Assembly (NCBI RefSeq): GCF_002994745.2
Contig: NC_037090.1
Coordinates: forward strand, 36,265,001-36,329,000
DNA: 64,000 bases
Source: Rosa chinensis
Taxonomy: Eukaryota; Streptophyta; Magnoliopsida; Rosales; Rosaceae
Reading direction: 5' to 3'
Part shown: positions 1 through 11,650 of the stretch, piece after piece
Position numbering within the stretch: the first letter of the stretch is position 1
How the letters are laid out: the number at the start of each line of letters is the position of its first letter
Position numbers and translations under genes: made by a program
The notes under the pieces: generated by a model
What the model was told of the DNA's origin: nothing
Database searches by the model: none
What the model saw: the letters and a program-made list of their open reading frames with translations, nothing else

Positions 1-3000
1 ATACATTGGAAGAATTGGTCTGTCCTTGGTCTCCCTAAGTCGGATGATGGCATGGGATTTAGGGATCTTGAGTCTTTTAACCTGGCTCTACTTGCTAAGT
101 AATGTTGGAGAATTATCAATAATCCAAATGATCTATGGGTGAAGGCTCTTAAAGCTCGCTATTTTCCTAAAAGTGATTTTTTTTGGTGCTGTTAAAGGAT
201 ACAGAGCTTCCTGGGCTTGGTCGAGTTTAATTGTAGCTAGAGACATAATTGTGAAAGGTTCTAAATGGCAAGTCTGTAATGGTGACTCTATTCAGATTTG
301 GGAGAGCAATTGGGTGCCTCATCCCCATCATGGATCTATTATCCCAATTTCCCCAGTTCCTAGTTGTATTCCTACTAAGATTGGGTCTTTGATTGACTAG
401 GAATCTTCATCTTGGAGATTAAATGACATTCTGGCCTATATTCAGCCCAATATTGCCCAACTAATTCTAGGATTACCTATTGGCTCTTGCCTAGAGGAGG
501 ATCAGTTGGTATGGCCTTGGGTTAGGAATGGGTCGTATACTGTTAAAAGTGGCTATCATTGGCATCATGGTCAAAAGATTAGAGCTATCCTAGTTTCTAC
601 TCACACTTATCATCAAGTGGATACTGCATGTTGGAAAGCAATTTGGAGTCTTAAAATACTTCCAAAGATTAGTAATTTCTTGTGGAGAACTATAATGAAT
701 GTTGTCCCTACATTTCAGAATTTGCACATAAGGAAGTTGAAAAAGTCAGCTTTATGTCCTATTTACAATCATGAGGCTGAAACAAATGAACATATCTTAC
801 TTCTGTGCCCGTGGGTAGAGTGTGTTTGGTTTGGGTCCCCTCTATCTATTTCTATAAATAAAGCATGCATCACAACTATTGATAATTGGGTTCTATTTTT
901 TATAAATTCTCAAGATTATTCATCTTCTTTGGAAAAAGGGAAGATTCTTACTGTGATCAGTTTCTTCCTGTGGGAAATTTAGAAATTCATATGTGCTTTT
1001 ATCTACAGAGGCACCTCAATCTCTCCTGCTACGACAATCCAAGCTGCAATGAAGCTTGTTATTGATTTTTGTGGAGTCTCTTCTCCCTTGGCTTGCAATC
1101 GTTTGCTCCCCAAATTGATATCGTCTTGGTCTCCCCCGCCAGTTCATTTTGTCAAAATCAACTATGATACTTCTTGGATTAAAGGATCGAATATCTCTGA
1201 TTTGAGCATTTTTCATTCGCCTATCGTGTAACAATCAACACGGTCATCAAAGATGGGAAGTATTTATGTCCCAGTTTATCGTACCTCGGGATTACGAGCT
1301 AGCTAAGAATCCTATGGTTCTAGGTCACCGAAAATCACAAATAAAAATAGGAAAAATGCTAAACAAGGCACCGAGCCTCATTCAAGCATGACTTTGCAGC
1401 ACACAAAGACACATAGACGGCCTTGCACCAAGCAAGGCCTAGATAGGGCCGTGAAACACACAAAACTGCTTGTAATGCTCACGCCCACATGGATTTACAT
1501 ATGAATGGTAGTGGGAAAGTCACAATGTTTTTGGATTTTCATAAATGATAAATAAACTAACTAACTACGACATAAAAATAAAAATAAGATAGATAGAAGG
1601 ATGGGATGCATCGCATCAAGGGTCACCATGGAATTCAAGGTTCTCCACACAAATCTAAAATCATATGGAATGATTATGATTAATTCAAATGATGCTTCAA
1701 ATGTTTTGTCGGATTTCCATTTAGCATTAAGAGGTCGAAAAGAAAGCTAAATTGATTGTCATAAAATAGTAGTCAAACCCTAAGCAAAAAGAACAAGAAG
1801 AAAGAATACTTAGTTTTTGGCTATCCTATACTAGTCTCAAACCTTATGCCTTGTTAGGGCCACAAGTGCTCAAAACTAAATGCTTTATGTTTCAACAATC
1901 GATTGTAACACACTCTAACAACCATCACCACAAATAATAAGGTCGAAAAGAGTACTTGCGATAACAATTACCCTACCCAACAATTCCGAATACTATTCCG
2001 ACAATCAAGGGTAATAATACTTAAAATTGGGTGATTGGAGAACCACAATCTAAGAAATCCAAATGGAAATAGACATATGCAATGGCAAATTCCACCATAC
2101 TCATGCCATAATCTAAATTGAAATATAAATTCCCCAATTTAATATTCCAATTCCAACACACCAAACATAGATTAAGGAGGGCAAAACCTAAACCATACAT
2201 CTAGAGTGAAGAAATTAAAGCAAGAGTACACAAATCATATGAATAAACATCAATTTTATTAATTCCTCAACAAAACCATACAAAACTAAACTTGGGTTTT
2301 AAAACCCTAAAACCATGAGAGGTCACACACAAGTATATATCAATACACATCAAACAACACCATAAGCAAGAAATAAGAGAGAGAAAGAAGAGGGAAAGAG
2401 AGGAGAAATGCATGAAAGTTAAGGCAAAGCTTGTCACTAGCTATTGCCACAACTTCATGGCTTCTCTTGCTAACCTTATGAAGCTATGGTGTAGAGATGG
2501 TGGCCTAGATACCGGAAATGTGTGTGCCTCCTCCTTGTGCAAGCTTACATGTGAAGAATGGGGGATGAAGAAGTGAAGAAGAGGTGAGAAGGGAGAGAAG
2601 TCCCAAATTCGGCCAAAAGGCCTAGGGTGTAGAAAAATGGGTCTTAAGCTTGTGCAATGTGTATGCAAAGGTGTTTAAATACCCCATTGGGTTCTAGGGT
2701 CAAGATTAGACTTGTACCCTAAATCCAAGGGCACAAAAACAAGTAGAAAATTGGTAAAATGAAAAGACTAGAACAACCTAATAAAAATGTAGAGAATTAG
2801 AAAACATTTTGGAAAATAAAAAGAAAACCGGAGGGTAAAAGTGAAGTGAGTGTGTGTCTAGTGTGAACACAAATAAATATCTCCATATATCCACATGTGT
2901 GATGTGTGTGAGGTGTGTGGTTCACTAATTATTATTGTTATAACATCAATTTTGAATTTGAAATTTGAATACAAAGATGTAATACAAATGGGCTTGGGCT

Positions 3001-3889
3001 TCACTTGTGTGCTTCTTTGGTTTTGGGCCTCGGACTTCTTGCTATTGGACCAAGTTGACTTGGTTGACATGATGGTCAACCAGTTGAATTTTTGTCCTTT
3101 AGTCGGAAGTTGACTTTTTGCTCAAATTCGCTACTTCTTTCGTCTTTTTCCTCTCTTGACCATTATTTCCTACAAATGAAGAAAACAAAGTAATACTACC
3201 AAATAATGCTTGAGTATTCGCTAATTTCAAGGTAATTAGGGCTAGAAACACACGTAAATCGCGTGTGAATCAATCTCTGGCATAGGATGAGTTTTGAGTG
3301 ACTCTCGGGGTCGGCTTCGTGCCTGGTGTAGTAGGAGCAAATTCTGTAATTTAGTGATAGAAGCAAAAGAAACAGCTGTTATTGATGGCTTGAACTTCGC
3401 TATTGATCTGAATATCCCTAAAGTGATCGTGGAGAGTGATTCTTTAGAGGTAATTAGCTGCATCAACAATCCAATTTCGACATGTAATTGGAAGATTTTT
3501 CAACTGTTGAAAGAAATAAGACAAAAGGCTCTTCTTTTTGTTGATGCTCATTGGGAATGGGTTCCTCGTAAAGCAAATGTTGCTGCGCACTTGACGACTT
3601 TTCTTGCTAAGAAGGAGGTGGGTCTGCAAAGATGGGTCAATCGACCACCACCTTCACTCTTACGAGTCCTCAGAAGTGATGGGTTGCCTGGGCCTCCATG
3701 AGTTCCTTATTCATTTCTTTTGTTCTTTTGGTTGTTTTGAGGGTCTCCTTCCTTGTCCTGTTCATGTCGAACCGGTTGGAGAATTGATTTTTCCTCTATT
3801 TTGTTGCTGTGTATTTGGTCTTTTTTGGGCCTTCCCCTTGGGCGTTTCCTTGGGTGTTTTATTGATTGAAGTCTATTCACCAAAAAAAA
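1..3889 (+). mobile_element. LINE (non-LTR retrotransposon) ORF2 3' part, decayed, split by a solo LTR
   Basis: Remnant of a plant L1-type LINE whose 5' part lies outside the window. Translations on this strand resemble the C-terminal part of LINE ORF2: a post-reverse-transcriptase stretch at about 6-400 (motif [11 protein letters not shown]), the zf-RVT region at about 506-982 (VKSGYHW, WKAIWSLKILPKISNFLWR, and CPIYNHEAETNEHILLLCPW), and an RNase H domain that starts near 1147 (FVKINYDTSW) and resumes after the LTR at about 3278-3700 (GIG, DSRGRLRAW, EAKETAVIDGL, VESDSLEVI, WVPRKANVAAHL). The frame has in-frame stops, for example after LLAK near position 101 and the TGA after GIG, so it is dead. 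A run of A at about 3881-3890 probably marks the poly-A tail. The family is clear from the domain order; the 5' extent is unknown. Confidence 0.9.
1198..3272 (-). mobile_element. Solo LTR, Ty3/gypsy-like, inserted in the LINE RNase H domain
   Basis: A 2,075-bp insertion begins TGATTTG and ends GAATCA (terminal inverted repeat TGATT/AATCA). It is flanked on both sides by the same 5 bp, ATCTC (1193-1197 and 3273-3277). Removing the element and one ATCTC rejoins the LINE RNase H frame (GSNIS then GIG). No gag-pol coding and no second LTR is seen between the termini, so this fits a solo LTR left by recombination. Orientation is judged minus: a TATTTAAA promoter-like motif reads on the minus strand at 2675-2682, and the GGTACGATA-type end sequence common in plant gypsy LTRs lies towards 1280 on that strand. 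Confidence 0.88.
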
Positions 3890-4309
3890 AATTCACATTT
3901 TTGAGAACAAGAGTTTTATTTTTTCTTTCTGCATCTGAAATAGAGGCATTTCTGTGTGTGAAATAGAGGCCAAAGTCCTACTAGAGATAATTGCATCATA
4001 TATACTGTCTTGGAGCCTAGCTACCCTAGTCCCCAGATAGATCATCTAATAGTGTGCACAAGAATGTGGAACCTAGGAGCATCAGGATAGAAAGACCGAG
4101 CTCCAAAGAGAGCAAAACTAGCAGTGGTGTTAGCAAAGAAACTTCTTCTAATGATATATGTCAAGTTTTGTATCCATCCACTAAAGTGCCAAGGGACGAG
4201 GATTTGAGAATACTAAGGATTCAAGTTCAAAAAATAAAAATAAAAAGAAGACTAAGGATTAGTAATAGAGCGTGTATGATATAAATTCATTGGTTAATTT
4301 TACACACAC
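3890..4309. other. Intergenic DNA, nothing recognised
   Basis: About 420 bases of AT-rich sequence after the LINE poly-A. Open frames are short and resemble nothing I know. Confidence 0.6.
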
Positions 4310-4640
4310 GCAGCTTTTCTGGTGAGGAATCTATTTTTTTCAGTCATTTTAAGTGATCGCTTATTACAATAACTTTTCGGTTACATGTTAATATCTCCAC
4401 GGTTCAATTTTTAGGTTTTCATGAGTAGATGACCTCTACAAATTTTCAATCAAATTGATAATCATTAAGATACAAAACTAAATCAAATCAATGGACGAAC
4501 TGAATCTGTCCAACCTGAACCGTGCCTGTTCAGAATTAGTAAATCACAATAATGAAAACCCAAATGATCATCGATTTGGCCAAAAATTTGCATAATTGAT
4601 CTACCTATAGGGTCCTAAAAACCGAACGGTTGAGATTCGA
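4310..4640. repeat. MITE fragment, same family as the element at 6695-7095
   Basis: Shares a series of short matches with the complete MITE further on: a GTGAGG(G)A-TC start, then CATTTTAA(G/A)(T/G)GATCGC, a TGAGTAGAT segment and the CAATTTGGC(T/C) segment. It lacks a clear right-hand inverted terminus, so it is a truncated or diverged copy. Confidence 0.6.
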
Positions 4641-5030
4641 TATGTGATGGAAACAGAATTGATCTACCTATAGTGAGGACGTCGATGCTTCTGCTCCGTT
4701 CATGAGGCGATAGCGCGGTGGGGCTTGCCAGACGGAGGCTAGGGGTCGATCTTGACCTTCTTCTTGCTGGTGGAGTCACCAGCTACCAATTTGCAATTGC
4801 TACCCAGAACATTGAAGTTTTAGGTGAGGTCACTGCCTAGAACCTTCGACATCGATCGCTGCCCATAAGCGGTCTGGGATGCCTCTGGCCTCCGCCCAGC
4901 AAGATTTGCGCTGCTGTCGGCGCCTGATTGCTGGAGAAGCATCGACACATCCACTCTAGAATGGGCCTACACACACACCCCTTTCTATAGAGCACCTCCT
5001 TACTTTAAGAATTTGAGGATTTTTGTTAAA
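4641..5030. other. GC-richer stretch, unassigned
   Basis: About 4,680-4,975 is clearly more GC-rich than its surroundings. On the minus strand it reads through for some distance (for example VAGDSTSKKKVKIDP near 4,740-4,790) but with interruptions. It might be a captured gene fragment, but I recognise no family. Confidence 0.3.
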
Positions 5031-6343
5031 GAAAAATGCACCAACACTCCCTCAACTCTTGTGCACCAGCCAATTTGATACCCAGACTCACAATGGTATC
5101 AATGTGATACCTAGACTCAAAATTTGCTATCAACGACATACTTCGGTCAATCGTCTGTCAAATATGATGATGTGGCATATACGGGGGGAAAAAGATAGGG
5201 GCAAAAAGGTTTTTTTAACTTGTTAATAAAATAAATTCAATTACACTAAAAAATATATATTCGTTGGTCACATCATGATAATTTTGATTGTTTTTTCCTT
5301 TCTTTTGCAGTTTTACTCTTTGCTTAATTTCTGGAACGAGTCCATGTATTGTTTTCCTCTCTCTTTTGTTTAAGCTATAGCCTGAATTCTTTGTAAACCC
5401 AGCAGCCTATCAAACCAAAACCCAATTCACACCTCAAATCAAAGAGTTAGACACCAATACAAGCAACCCATTCAGAACCAATGAACAACATAATCTATCT
5501 AATTGGAAACTAAAAACCTAGATAGAGACACCCATCTCCATAAACTTAATCACAGAAGCAATAATAAAAGCAACCAAAAGTCCTATTTTTGAAGTATCAC
5601 TCTCTTTCTGTGAGTCGAACCCAGAAGTAGAAACACCTTACACATCTGCTTCTCGCTTGATGAATTAAACCCCAATGTAAATTCATTTGGGTTATAGCTG
5701 TGAAGAAGCTCATAGATGATAGTGTGGACCGTGGAAAGAGAAAGGCAGAGCTGATGATTACAATATCTGCCCCCAAAATCAATCATCCCTTGATGAATTA
5801 AACCCATATGTAACTTCAGTTATTCGTATCAAAGCTCTCAACCTACAAACACACAATCTTTTCTTCGAACCAAGAAACAAGCAAACAAACCTAGGGTCTC
5901 CCGGACTCAATCCCCACCGCCTTCTTCAAATACCACTTCACCGACGGCGACTTGATGGTGAACTCAAAAGTGTTGTCCTTGAACGCCGCTCGGAGTGTCG
6001 GGTTTGGGTTTGAACTTCTGCATTCGAGCGTTGAAGTCTTTGCAGAAGGCCATCAGGTTGAGTGGGGACTGACCTAGAGTCGGACCCAGGAACAAAGGAA
6101 GAAGAAGAGGAGAGAGAAAATTATTTTTAAAAAATCATTTAATTAAATAATTAAGTTGTTGGTAGAAGTTGAGGGTTATTTTGGTCATTTGTCATCTCTA
6201 TTTTCTCCACGTGCTTGTCACATCAGCTCTTTAACAAAACCGTTACGAAAATTTAACGGAGGTATGTCGTTCATAGTAATACAAGACTTCAGGTATCAAA
6301 TTGGCCTATACTCTAGAGTTGAGGGACTGTTGGTGCATTTTTC
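5031..6343. mobile_element. Pack-MULE-like element with long terminal inverted repeats
   Basis: The left end (GAAAAATGCACCAACACTCC from 5031) is matched by the inverse complement of the right end (GAAAAATGCACCAACAGTCC reading down from 6343). The similarity continues for roughly 120-150 bp, including CTCAACTCT, CCAATTTGATACC and AACGACATAC. Long inverted ends of this kind are usual for Mutator-like elements. No transposase frame is visible. The interior holds a ribosomal protein L11 fragment, so this is a likely Pack-MULE, a non-autonomous MULE carrying host gene DNA. No convincing 9-bp target duplication was found. Termini of the same family recur at about 45,387 and 46,897. Confidence 0.72.
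5900..6089 (-). pseudogene. Mitochondrial ribosomal protein L11 (uL11m) fragment captured in a MULE
   Basis: Two stretches on the minus strand match the N-terminal half of plant mitochondrial ribosomal protein L11. The first, reading down from 6089, gives GPTLGQSPLNLMAFCKDFNA followed by R-QK-KP and DTP. The second, from about 5990 to 5903, gives AFKDNTFEFTIKSPSVKWYL followed by KKAVGIESG. In the family these are joined by a short strand of about five residues that is missing here, and its loss shifts the reading frame. There is no start, no N-terminal targeting region and no C-terminal half. The fragment lies wholly inside the inverted-repeat element, which suggests capture. It should not make a working ribosomal protein. 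Confidence 0.78.
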
Positions 6344-6694
6344 TTTTTTTATTATTTTACACAAGTATGTGACATAATTCAATGATCTCAACTGTTGATT
6401 CTTTAGATTCCTATGTAAGAATGATGTCTACAAAAAATTAACCAAATCCATAATCATTTGGTTATTCAAAATTGTGTAAACAAATGTAATCCGTTAAATA
6501 AAATTAAAACAAACATTGTGCTAATCAAATGGTTAAACCGTTTTCTAATTTGGCTAATTTTTTGTAGGATTCATATGTGTGTAGTTAACTAAAGAACCAA
6601 TGGTTGTGATTATTAAAATACATCCTAAAATAAATAAATAAAATCCTCACTTTAAGAGTTTAAGGACGTCTTCTCTTGATCCTCCTATATATAT
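6344..6694. other. AT-rich intergenic DNA
   Basis: Low-complexity AT-rich sequence between two transposons. It shows faint similarity to the MITE family on its right but no gene. Confidence 0.5.
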
Positions 6695-7095
6695 AGCCCT
6701 TCTAGTGAGGGATCCATTTTTTTGGCAATTTTAAAGGATCGCTCATTAGACCCACTTCGATCACATATTCACATTTTAACCATTCAGTTTTTAGGTATAA
6801 ATGAGTAGATCATCTCTAAAAAATTTCAGCCAAACTAATCATCATTAAGGCTTTCATAATTGCGATTTACAATTATGAACACGAAGGGTTCTGGTTGGAC
6901 AAATTCAGTTCATCTATTAATTTAATCTATTTTGATATCTTAACAATCATCAATTTGGCTGAGAATTTTCATAAGTGATCTATACATTATGAACTAAAAA
7001 CTGAATGGTTGAAATGCTGAAATACGATCGAAAAGTGGGTCCCACAATGTATCCCTTAAAATGGCCAAAAAAAAGGATCCCTTAGTAGAAGGGCT
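6695..7095. mobile_element. MITE, 401 bp, with inverted ends, between AT and GT microsatellites
   Basis: The left end AGCCCTTCTAGTGAGGGATC is mirrored by the right end reading inward (AGCCCTTCTACTAAGGGATC), and the match continues through TTTTTTGGC(A/C)ATTTTAA. It is short and has no coding capacity. It is flanked by a (TA)n run on the left and a (GT)n run on the right, so a target duplication cannot be read reliably. Related partial copies lie at 4310-4640 and 7111-7265, and a more distant relative at 57,893-58,303. Confidence 0.75.
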
Positions 7096-7110
7096 GTGTG
7101 TGTGTGTGTG

Positions 7111-7265
7111 TGTCCATTTTGTGAGGGATTCTATTTTTTGACCATTTTAAGAGATTGCTTATTAGACAAACTTTTTGATCACATATTAGGATCTTGACTG
7201 TTCAGTTTTGAGGTCTTTATGAGTAAATCATTTCTGCAAATTTTGAGCCAAATTGATGATAGTTA
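7111..7265. repeat. Partial copy of the 6695-7095 MITE
   Basis: Starts GTGAGGGATTCTATTTTTTG and follows the left half of the neighbouring MITE through the TTTTGATCACATATTAGGAT and GAGTAAATCAT segments. It then loses similarity inside an AT-rich run. Confidence 0.6.
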
Positions 7266-7407
7266 TAGATATATAAATATATAAGCCAATAACAATCCAC
7301 TTCATATCCAAATACAAAGTTCATTGGATCCTAATGTGGTAGTAAGAATTAAAACATGATATTGTATCTCACCATATTTTCGTCAAGTGCTGGGATCGAT
7401 TCAATTA

Positions 7408-8654
7408 TGTTGCACCCCGCATCTAAATTTACCCGTATACTAGTCATTTGAACGGTAAACGATAATTATTTTCCCTTTTACTTTTAGGGGGTCCCAAAAG
7501 TTGAATTTTTGTTTTGTTCATCTTTTGAGAAAACTTCATTCTCGAAAGTTGTAGAGCTTGTTAAACCAAATTCGTGGACACACGGCACACAAAAATCAAT
7601 GTTTGCATGAAAGAGTTACGATCAGAAAGTGAAAGTTACTATTTTGAGAAACTTACTATAAATAGTTGTTTGATCTTTCTATTTCGGGGAGGTTTCCATT
7701 TCATTTCGAAAAACCCTATTTCCCAATTCTATTGACACAAACCCGGATTAACCAACCCAACCTGAACGAAGATTCGGTGATATTTATGTCGTTTGGCTGC
7801 CTCTGATCATGCCACGAACACCATCCGAACCGCCTATTCCTCCTCTTGACATCGATAGAAGCATTTCATGCCATCGAGCTTTGAAAAGAGAGATTCGAAG
7901 CAAGGTTCTCCTCGGGACCGCGCCTAACAACCTGATTTGATCTCGCTATTCTGGCTATTTTGAGTCGAGAAGCTACCAGCTCTTTGAAGTCCATGGTCCA
8001 TTGATCGTCCTGGTACCCGCCTTCTTGCACAACTTGACCAAAGGTGAGAGATTCGCTAATTGGAAGATTTTGGGTGCTAATTTTGTCTTGGCTTTGTCTG
8101 GCTGTTCTAGGCTGAAACTAAGTCGGCCACTGGTATTGACTTTCTTCCTCTGGTCGAGATGAACATTTAGGTGTATGCAGTTTGCTGTAATTCATAGTCT
8201 GGGATGGAGGCGCGTGGTGACGCGTGCCACCTGCTATGGCCCTCTGTTTTTGTTCATTCGATATGATTTTTTTATGATTGGTGAATGTTTGATAATAATT
8301 AGAATTTCTGAAGCATTGAGATTTCGGGGTATTATTTGTGATGATCCGATCATTGGGTCAATCCTATTTTTCGATTGATTGTTTGAATTATCGAGATAAC
8401 GTGACCTATAAAGTTTGAATTTGTTTCGATGTAAATTCAAGCTTTCGACAAATTATCGTTTCAGGGTTTCGATCTTGTTATGTTAATTCAATTTTGATTC
8501 TCAAAATCCATTATTCATGATTATCAATTTGTTCAAGACGATATGCAATTCGAGCTTGTAGAGGAATTCGTCAGACGGCCTAGCTGTAAATTCGTGAGTG
8601 GACATTTTCTTTTTAAATTAAAGATGCATGCAATACTATATTTTCAAGTATCAA
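7408..8654 (+). mobile_element. LTR A, left part (gypsy-type), interrupted by LTR B
   Basis: Begins TGTTGCACCCCGCATC, the TGTxxCACCCCG start typical of many plant Ty3/gypsy LTRs. About 260 bp downstream is a TATA box (ACTATAAATAG, about 7669). The first ~310 bp and the stretch 8550-8640 match, in inverse complement, the right end of LTR B. The LTR is broken at 8654 by LTR B, and its continuation is found at 11651-12137, in the same order as in LTR B. The 7,730-8,540 segment has no counterpart in LTR B. Confidence 0.72.
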
Positions 8655-9382
8655 TGACAAGACCTGCTCCGAATATCAACTCGAAATCTGAAGTGGCCCT
8701 ATGCGCCCACCTTAGGAATAATTTTACCAAAAATTTAATAGAATTACTCCTAAAAAATGGACTATCCAAGCCTGTGAAAACAAAGACACACATCTAATAG
8801 GTAATAACCACTCAATCTATATGAGCCTACATGCTTCAACAATTCATCTTCCATTAAGTAATATCAAAAAATCTTAAGCATAGTATCCGATATCAGTTTA
8901 TTATTCCAACTCAATTCGGCATTTAGAACAATTTGGATCAATGACTAAAGTAAAATATAAGTAGGTTAAACATATAACCGACAATGAGGATGGAAGTGGT
9001 CGACTTTATGTCTCGACTCTTATGAACGCCTAACCTCAATTAATTAGCATTTAAGAAAACCGTTAGAGTGAATGGACAAAAAATAAATGATTTCAAGGAA
9101 ATAAAATAAAATTTAAAACTTTCCTAATTTTATTCTCAAATAAAAGCAAACCATACGGTAAGTTTTCATGAAATACTTTTAATTAGTCTCTGATCGATAC
9201 TGATATCATAAAACATACTGTAAATCAACTCATTTAAAATCCGAGCATCTTAGAATTATTTTAGAAATCCCAGAAATCTCAAAATCTCAACATCTCATTG
9301 AAAATACACAATCTCAAAATCATTTCAAATTCTCACGCGATCAAATATCTCAAAATACTTTTAAAAACATATTGTTTCTTAC

Positions 9383-9668
9383 ATGACAAAATATGTGATG
9401 ACTAGATGGTATTGCCGACTAGTCACCTCATGCCACTTGGGGGGTACTATCAACCAAGTGACGCATTGGAGGGTATTGCCGACAAGAGTACGAGGAGGCG
9501 ATGGCTATAGGGTATTGCCAACTAACCATCTCATACCATCTGGAAAGTACTGCAGACCAGATGACACATTAGAAGGTTCTGCCAATTGGAATACTATGAG
9601 GCGATGGCTAAAGGGTACTGTCGATTAATCATCTCATGCCACCTGGAGGGTACTACCAAGTACCGACA
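9383..9668. repeat. Degenerate tandem repeat (GGGTACTGCCGACCAG type) inside LTR B
   Basis: Imperfect units of roughly 35-45 bp built on GAGGGTACTGCCGAC(C/T)AG plus a CTCATGCCA(C/T)(C/T)TGG linker. The array resumes at about 10,740-10,880 beyond the nested element. An inverse-oriented array of the same units lies in LTR A at 11,945-12,137. Open frames through it come from the periodicity and are not genes. Confidence 0.75.
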
Positions 9669-10739
9669 AGGATTGAAATATCTGCGATATTTTTGATATA
9701 TTCCTTGATATCTCTGATAGGAGGAAAGTATCTTATCTTCCACTGTTTCTGCGAAATTTATTCGATATCGTCAAATATCACTGATATATTAGATATTTGG
9801 GATATATCTTCGATAAAATGAAGAATTATCTGTAAAATTTGATGGCAAAAAAAAAAAACTTAGTTATTTATAGAGAAATATACATTATGGAATATGGAGA
9901 TTATATCAGAGAGTAAAATTTTTAACAACGGTTTCTAGTAAGGATGTGGCCAAATAAAGATGCAAATTAACTTGTTTGGGAAAAATACCTCAATGTGAAA
10001 CCTCTGAAGGCAGATTTGAGTGAAGTAAAATTCCCTCAACGCAAATCTGGATGATGGGAAATCCCCTCAAGGTGATTCTGGGTGAGAAGTAATTCTCTAA
10101 ATGCAAATCTATGTGAGGAGAGATCTCCTCAAGGTGAATCTGAGTAAGTAGAAATTCCCTCAAACCGAATCTGGGTGAGAAGTATTCCCTTCAAGGGAAA
10201 TCCGAGTGAGGAGTGAAATCCCAGTGAGGAGAAATATCCTGAAGACGAATCTGGGCAAGGAGACTTCATGATGAAGCAATTTCAGTAAAAGAAAACAAAC
10301 TTGATGGAGTTATGTTTCAAAAAATAAATCATTCACTTCATGTTTCTCAATTATATGGGATTGGCCTCAATTATATTAATTTTCAGACAAAGAGACCATA
10401 CTATTGGGTTATAATCCACAGAAGAGTGTAAAAAAATGTGGTGCAATTATATGAATCATTTCGTACTATGTCTGTGACTCTATGTGGTCTGTAGTTTGTA
10501 GTTGACTCTATGTAGTCTATGTAGTCTGTTCGTAGACTAGCGACTGACTTTTTAACCACCTATAGTCTCTTTTTGAATATAGATGAAGTTGATATTCATA
10601 TATATTTATCTGTAATTCCAATAAATTGACTCTTTAAAAAAAGATTTTTTTTTCGGTATTCCCTATATATCCTTGAGATTTCTGATATCTCCTTTTTTTA
10701 AAGTTCCGATAGATATGTAAAAATCAGTATTTTAATTCT
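9669..10739. mobile_element. Element nested in LTR B, probably a non-autonomous DNA transposon
   Basis: About 1.07 kb that interrupts the GGGTACTGCCGACCAG repeat array. Its ends are imperfect inverted repeats: AAGGATTGAAATATC on the left, and AAGAATTAAAATACTG reading inward from the right. Both sides are rich in GATAT motifs. Flanking bases (AGTACCGAC and GCTGGCGAC) could be a badly eroded 9-bp duplication, but the host itself is repetitive. An internal minisatellite occupies 9,985-10,270. No transposase is seen. Confidence 0.5.
9985..10270. repeat. Minisatellite with ~40-bp units
   Basis: About seven imperfect units built on AATCTGGGTGAGAAGT followed by (A)AATTCCCTCAA. It lies wholly within the nested element. 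Confidence 0.7.
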
Positions 10740-11650
10740 TGCTGGCGACCAGGTGACACATCGGAGGATATTACCAACTGGAATTTATATTCTGGAGGGT
10801 ATTTTTGACCAGAATATTGTCTGGAGGGTACTGCCTACCAAACTATTACTTGGAGGATACTGCCGAGCAGGTAATGCATGCATACGCTAACATCATCAAC
10901 TTTCATATTTACCTCCTCTAATTCATAACTCCAATTCATTAATTTCTCATTTTATCTTTCAAAAGAAAACCTCTATAGCTCACTAATGCGAGTATCGGTT
11001 AAAATTCTAAGAATACTCATAGCTCAAAATAAACTCAATATCAATACATTGTCAATAAAATATTTTTAATTCAACAACTTTCTAAAAGCAATTTCTAAAC
11101 TCATTATTTTGTAAAATCTCCATAAAAACTCAATGAGCCAATAATATTAATATTCGAAAAGGAAATCATCAAACCGTGAAAATCACATATCAAATCTCAA
11201 TAATATTACGGAAAGTAATAGTAATAATATTGCCTGCATATTTAATTTAGAAAGCCAATGTCTGCTCACAATATTACGGATATAACGGTCGTCTGATGAA
11301 TTCCTTCTCGAGCTCGATCTACAGGTCGTCCTGACCGAAATAAAAACTTCTCCAAATTGAAAAGGTGGAAAATGCTATTTATAGTATGTTTCCTGAGATA
11401 GTAACTTCTCCTTTTCAGAACCTAACTTCTTCATGTGAACTATGATTTTGCGTGCCACATGTCCACAGACTCGATTTAAAATTATCTTCAACTTTCCAGA
11501 AGAAAGTTTCCTCGAACACTGAGTCAAAGAAAGAGTCAACATTTGGAGCCCCTAAAAGTTGTAACTGAAAGTAAAAAGTAAAGATTTTAATCTTTTACCG
11601 TCTAAATGACCAGTAAACTGGTAAATTTAGGTACGAGGTGTAACAATTAA

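Larger units (their letters stand above)
8655..11645 (-). mobile_element. LTR B, inverted relative to LTR A and inserted in it
   Basis: Read on the minus strand it starts TGTTACACCTCGTACC at 11645, has a TATA box (ACTATAAATAG) near 11,385 and ends GGTCTTGTCA at 8655. It is flanked by ATCAA (8650-8654) and ATTAA (11646-11650), a 5-bp duplication with one change. It is homologous to LTR A but in the opposite direction, with a second element inside it at about 9669-10739. No pol-like coding was seen, so this is a solo LTR or a diverged remnant of about 1.9 kb net length. Confidence 0.7.

Noticed and set aside
7408..11645. Single inverted-repeat element flanked by ATTA on both sides
   Set aside because: ATTA does flank both ends, but 11,651-12,137 continues LTR A in the order found in LTR B, which fits one LTR inserted into another better.
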